Shown here piece after piece: positions 61,613 to 64,000 of a stretch of DNA of 64,000 nucleotides (positions within the stretch are counted from its first letter, which is position 1; the number at the start of each line of letters is the position of its first letter). The notes beneath the pieces were generated by a model. It did not search any database. It was not told the origin of the DNA and worked only from the letters and a program-made list of their open reading frames with translations. The position numbers were made by a program, and so were the translations under genes. The DNA is taken from assembly GCF_001458195.1 (NCBI RefSeq), contig NZ_CYPU01000023.1:62001-126000 (forward strand). The letters run 5' to 3'. This DNA is from Ruegeria atlantica (GTDB taxonomy: Bacteria > Pseudomonadota > Alphaproteobacteria > Rhodobacterales > Rhodobacteraceae).

Positions 61613-62713
61613 TCATGCCTCGTATTTGCCTGCCCGGACGGGTCTGATGCCCCTCTCGGTCTGCGGCGGAGTATGAATCAAACTGGAATTGTGATCAATG
61701 GCCAAGATGTTTCGCAGCAACAGCGCCGCCTCGGTTCGGGTCAAAGCCGGTCGGGCAGTTTCCATTGGACCTGCCGCGCACCCTGCGAGGTCACGAAAGA
61801 ACAATCTGTCGGGGTCATCACATTGGGTCGTTGGCGTTGACAAAAGGCTCTCGGATGCGGCGCCATTGGCGCGTATAATGCTGTGGTTGTCCAGCAGTAG
61901 GTGGTGATAGCGGGCGGTTTTCTCGTTGGATAGGGTTGCAACGCCTGCATCTACGAAACTGATCGCTGGCACAAACACCTCGGGTGCTGCGAACAACAGT
62001 TCCGCTACTGGATGCGCGATTACCAACCTGTGCTGTTGCGAAACCTTTAGTGGCGAGAAGTTAAGTATTATTCCGGCCGGAACCTCGACCAACCTGAAAC
62101 GTCCTGAAGCTATGACATCCTGCGATCCGACCCATTTCACCGATTGATAGCCATTGTCCTGCGTCCAAACCTTGTCGCCCGGACGCAATGTTTCGACACG
62201 GGCATAGCCATTTTGGGTTTCTATCAATGTGCCACTGCCATAACAGATCGGCGTGACGTAGTCCGCAACCGCAAAGCTTGGACCTTCCTGGGTGTCAACA
62301 ACCGTCAGTGTAACGCCTGCTGGGGGAAACTCCCCCGGGCCACCGATGAAGGCGATCCCCTCCACCGTCGCATAGGATGGGGACGAGTTGTTTACGTTGA
62401 ACGCAATGGCCTGCCACGTGTTTGTACCATCCGTCAGCGTAATGCCGTATTCAGCCTCAACCCGAGTACCGTCGTTGAAGTTGACGCCGTCGATAGTTTG
62501 ATCACCGTCAAGGAGCTGATTGGTGTCATTGTCGGCAAAATTCGTGTCACTACCACCATAGCTAATGAAGACCTCGGTAGCGGTTCGCGTGTCAATCGTG
62601 ATGGTCTGTCCGATAAGGTGGATACCTGTACCCTGGTCCAAACCATCCAACCCCTGCGAAACAGAGATGGAAAGCTGGCTTTCACCCAGCACGAATATCG
62701 AATAATTGGCCAA
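61613..62713 (-). CDS. Hint-domain protein 2
   Basis: A 366-residue protein with a Hedgehog/intein domain at about residues 157-285: Cys157 in ICYGSGTLIET (the usual C-F-x-x-G-T-L-I-x-T block), LRPGDKVWTQDNG, VSQQHRLV (224-231) and YHHLLLDNHSII (269-280). The N-terminal 150 residues are Asp/Gly/Thr-rich strands (SYGGSDTNFADNDTNQ) unlike the RTX repeats of the first Hint protein. No signal peptide is seen. The C-terminal 80 residues include many Arg and Pro. The last base of the gene overlaps the small secreted-protein frame. It probably forms a secreted or surface protein of unknown use. Confidence 0.82.
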   Translation of the reverse strand: MANYSIFVLGESQLSISVSQGLDGLDQGTGIHLIGQTITIDTRTATEVFISYGGSDTNFADNDTNQLLDGDQTIDGVNFNDGTRVEAEYGITLTDGTNTWQAIAFNVNNSSPSYATVEGIAFIGGPGEFPPAGVTLTVVDTQEGPSFAVADYVTPICYGSGTLIETQNGYARVETLRPGDKVWTQDNGYQSVKWVGSQDVIASGRFRLVEVPAGIILNFSPLKVSQQHRLVIAHPVAELLFAAPEVFVPAISFVDAGVATLSNEKTARYHHLLLDNHSIIRANGAASESLLSTPTTQCDDPDRLFFRDLAGCAAGPMETARPALTRTEAALLLRNILAIDHNSSLIHTPPQTERGIRPVRAGKYEA

Positions 62714-62876
62714 AGACTACTCTGCTTTCTTGTTGGTGCGCCGGCCATTCAGCGCCACGATCCTACCCACTGGCTGATTTTGGGTAAATGCGTCAGAGCA
62801 GAAAGACACCATAGCAGCCTTTTCTGCAACGCTTCACGGCTTGACGAGGCCCCAATCTCCGGACATATCCCAACCC

Positions 62877-64000
62877 ATGACAGACCTCGCTCATATCCGC
62901 AATTTCTCCATCGTCGCGCATATCGACCATGGCAAATCCACCCTTGCTGACCGGCTCATCCAAGAGACCGGGACAGTCAAGGATCGTGACATGAAGGAAC
63001 AGCTGCTCGACAGCATGGATATCGAGCGCGAGCGCGGCATCACCATCAAGGCCAACACGGTCCGCATCGACTATACCGCTGACAACGGCGAGCAGTACGT
63101 GCTGAACCTGATCGACACCCCGGGCCACGTGGACTTTGCCTATGAGGTCTCGCGGTCGATGCGCGCGGTCGAAGGATCGCTGCTGGTTGTGGACTCGACG
63201 CAGGGTGTCGAGGCGCAGACGCTGGCGAATGTGTATCAGGCCATTGACGCAGATCATGAGATCGTGCCGGTGCTCAACAAGATCGACCTGCCGGCGTCTG
63301 ACTGTGACCGGGTCGCCGAACAGATCGAGGATGTGATCGGCATCGACGCGTCCGAGGCGATTCAGGTTTCGGCCAAAACCGGGCAGGGCATCCACGAGAC
63401 ACTGGAGTCCATCGTCACCCATCTGCCTGCGCCTAAAGGCACGCTCGACGCGCCGCTCAAGGCGATGCTGGTCGACAGTTGGTACGACGCCTATCTCGGC
63501 GTCATCGTGCTGGTCCGCATCATGGACGGCACGCTGAAAAAGGGAATGCGGGTCAAGTTCATGTCGAACAACACCCTGCACCATGTCGACCGCGTCGGCG
63601 TTTTCCGGCCTGAGATGGAGATGGTCGACAGCCTCGGCCCCGGTGAGATTGGCTTTCTCACCGCATCGATCAAACAGGTCCGCGATACCCGCGTCGGTGA
63701 CACCATCACCAATGACCGCAACGGCACCGAAGAGGCTCTGACAGGCTTCAAACCCGCGCAGCCGGTGGTGTTTTGTGGCCTGTTCCCCGTCGACAGTTCC
63801 GAATTCGAAGACCTGCGCGATGCGATCGACAAGCTGGCACTGAACGACGCCAGCTTCAGCTTTGAAATGGAAACCTCGGCCGCACTTGGCTTTGGCTTCC
63901 GCTGCGGCTTCCTTGGCCTTTTGCACCTTGAGGTCATCCGCGACCGCATCGAACGCGAATATGATATCGAACTGATCACCACCGCGCCCTCTGTGATCTA
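62877..64000 (+). CDS. lepA: Elongation factor 4, N-terminal part (cut by window end)
   Basis: The first 374 codons of a translational GTPase of about 600 residues that back-translocates stalled ribosomes. The G1 motif AHIDHGKST is at residues 14-22, G2 region [11 protein letters not shown]3 [12 protein letters not shown], and G4 NKID. Domain II ([18 protein letters not shown]) and the start of domain III follow; the EF4-specific C-terminal domain lies beyond the window. The ATG at 62877 begins [19 protein letters not shown], the normal start. It is divergent from the Hint gene, with about 160 bases between. Confidence 0.97.
   Translation, partial: MTDLAHIRNFSIVAHIDHGKSTLADRLIQETGTVKDRDMKEQLLDSMDIERERGITIKANTVRIDYTADNGEQYVLNLIDTPGHVDFAYEVSRSMRAVEGSLLVVDSTQGVEAQTLANVYQAIDADHEIVPVLNKIDLPASDCDRVAEQIEDVIGIDASEAIQVSAKTGQGIHETLESIVTHLPAPKGTLDAPLKAMLVDSWYDAYLGVIVLVRIMDGTLKKGMRVKFMSNNTLHHVDRVGVFRPEMEMVDSLGPGEIGFLTASIKQVRDTRVGDTITNDRNGTEEALTGFKPAQPVVFCGLFPVDSSEFEDLRDAIDKLALNDASFSFEMETSAALGFGFRCGFLGLLHLEVIRDRIEREYDIELITTAPSVI

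Noticed and set aside
62793-63926. Open frame of 377 codons antisense to lepA
   Set aside because: Shadow of lepA, which shows every GTPase motif.

Overview
The window is a stretch of chromosome from an alphaproteobacterium of the order Rhodobacterales, most likely a marine Roseobacter-group genus close to Ruegeria. The evidence is a GcrA cell-cycle regulator, an Entner-Doudoroff operon (zwf-edd-eda), a GAF-containing nitrogen-PTS enzyme I downstream of lysC, DUF1178, EcsC and DUF1992 genes, two Hedgehog/intein (Hint) domain proteins of the type common in roseobacters, and GC-rich codon use throughout. I see no rRNA, tRNA, CRISPR array, insertion sequence or prophage. Coding density is high and many neighbouring genes overlap by 1-4 bases.

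Layout. 1-4.5 kb: the end of thrC, an M16 peptidase, a RimJ-like acetyltransferase, a REP-like palindromic element, a secreted metallo-beta-lactamase-fold protein and a D-2-hydroxyacid dehydrogenase. 4.5-10 kb: a secreted fasciclin protein, apt, a small ribbon-helix-helix protein, a LysE exporter, a DUF418 membrane protein, an alpha/beta hydrolase and mtnP (apt and mtnP together salvage methylthioadenosine). 10-16.4 kb: a SulP anion transporter, a hexapeptide acetyltransferase with a flavin reductase, then GNAT, EcsC, Nudix, DUF1178 and SDR genes. 16.5-24.1 kb: lysC, ptsP and zwf-edd-eda, with a LacI-type operator candidate ahead of zwf. 24-30.4 kb: two PLP aminotransferases, an APMAP-like lactonase, a crotonase with a VOC protein, a DUF1992 gene broken by an in-frame stop, and a BenE transporter. 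30.5-38 kb: valS, a decayed gene fragment, an orphan CoxL-like molybdenum hydroxylase subunit overlapping a DUF2235 lipase-like gene, and an AT-richer orphan membrane protein. 38-50.7 kb: gcrA, three transporter genes, argD-argF, a tautomerase, a Tat-exported dioxygenase-like protein paired with a haem membrane protein, a PhyH oxygenase, a pirin, a ketopantoate-reductase-like gene and a PiT phosphate transporter. 50.7-64 kb: Nudix, hrpB, meaB, Hint protein 1, gene debris, rpmB, a copper-related region, an HdeD-like protein, a sirtuin divergent from a low-molecular-weight phosphatase, a LysR regulator, a small secreted protein with Hint protein 2, and the start of lepA.

The most interesting locus is 57.2-58.4 kb. 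A secreted DUF2946/CutF-like small protein ends in Arg-Ala-Pro-Pro four residues from its C terminus, which matches the known RAPP translation-arrest motif. Its Pro-Pro codons can base-pair with the Shine-Dalgarno sequence of the next gene, a PCu(A)C copper chaperone, and its stop codon lies in a perfect 9-bp inner stem. This looks like a copper-responsive regulatory upstream ORF acting by ribosome stalling. Just upstream is a short transcription unit with a strong promoter, a 49-codon ORF and its own terminator. Several genes are visibly decayed (DUF1992, a hydrolase-like tail, fragments at 56.4-56.7 kb).
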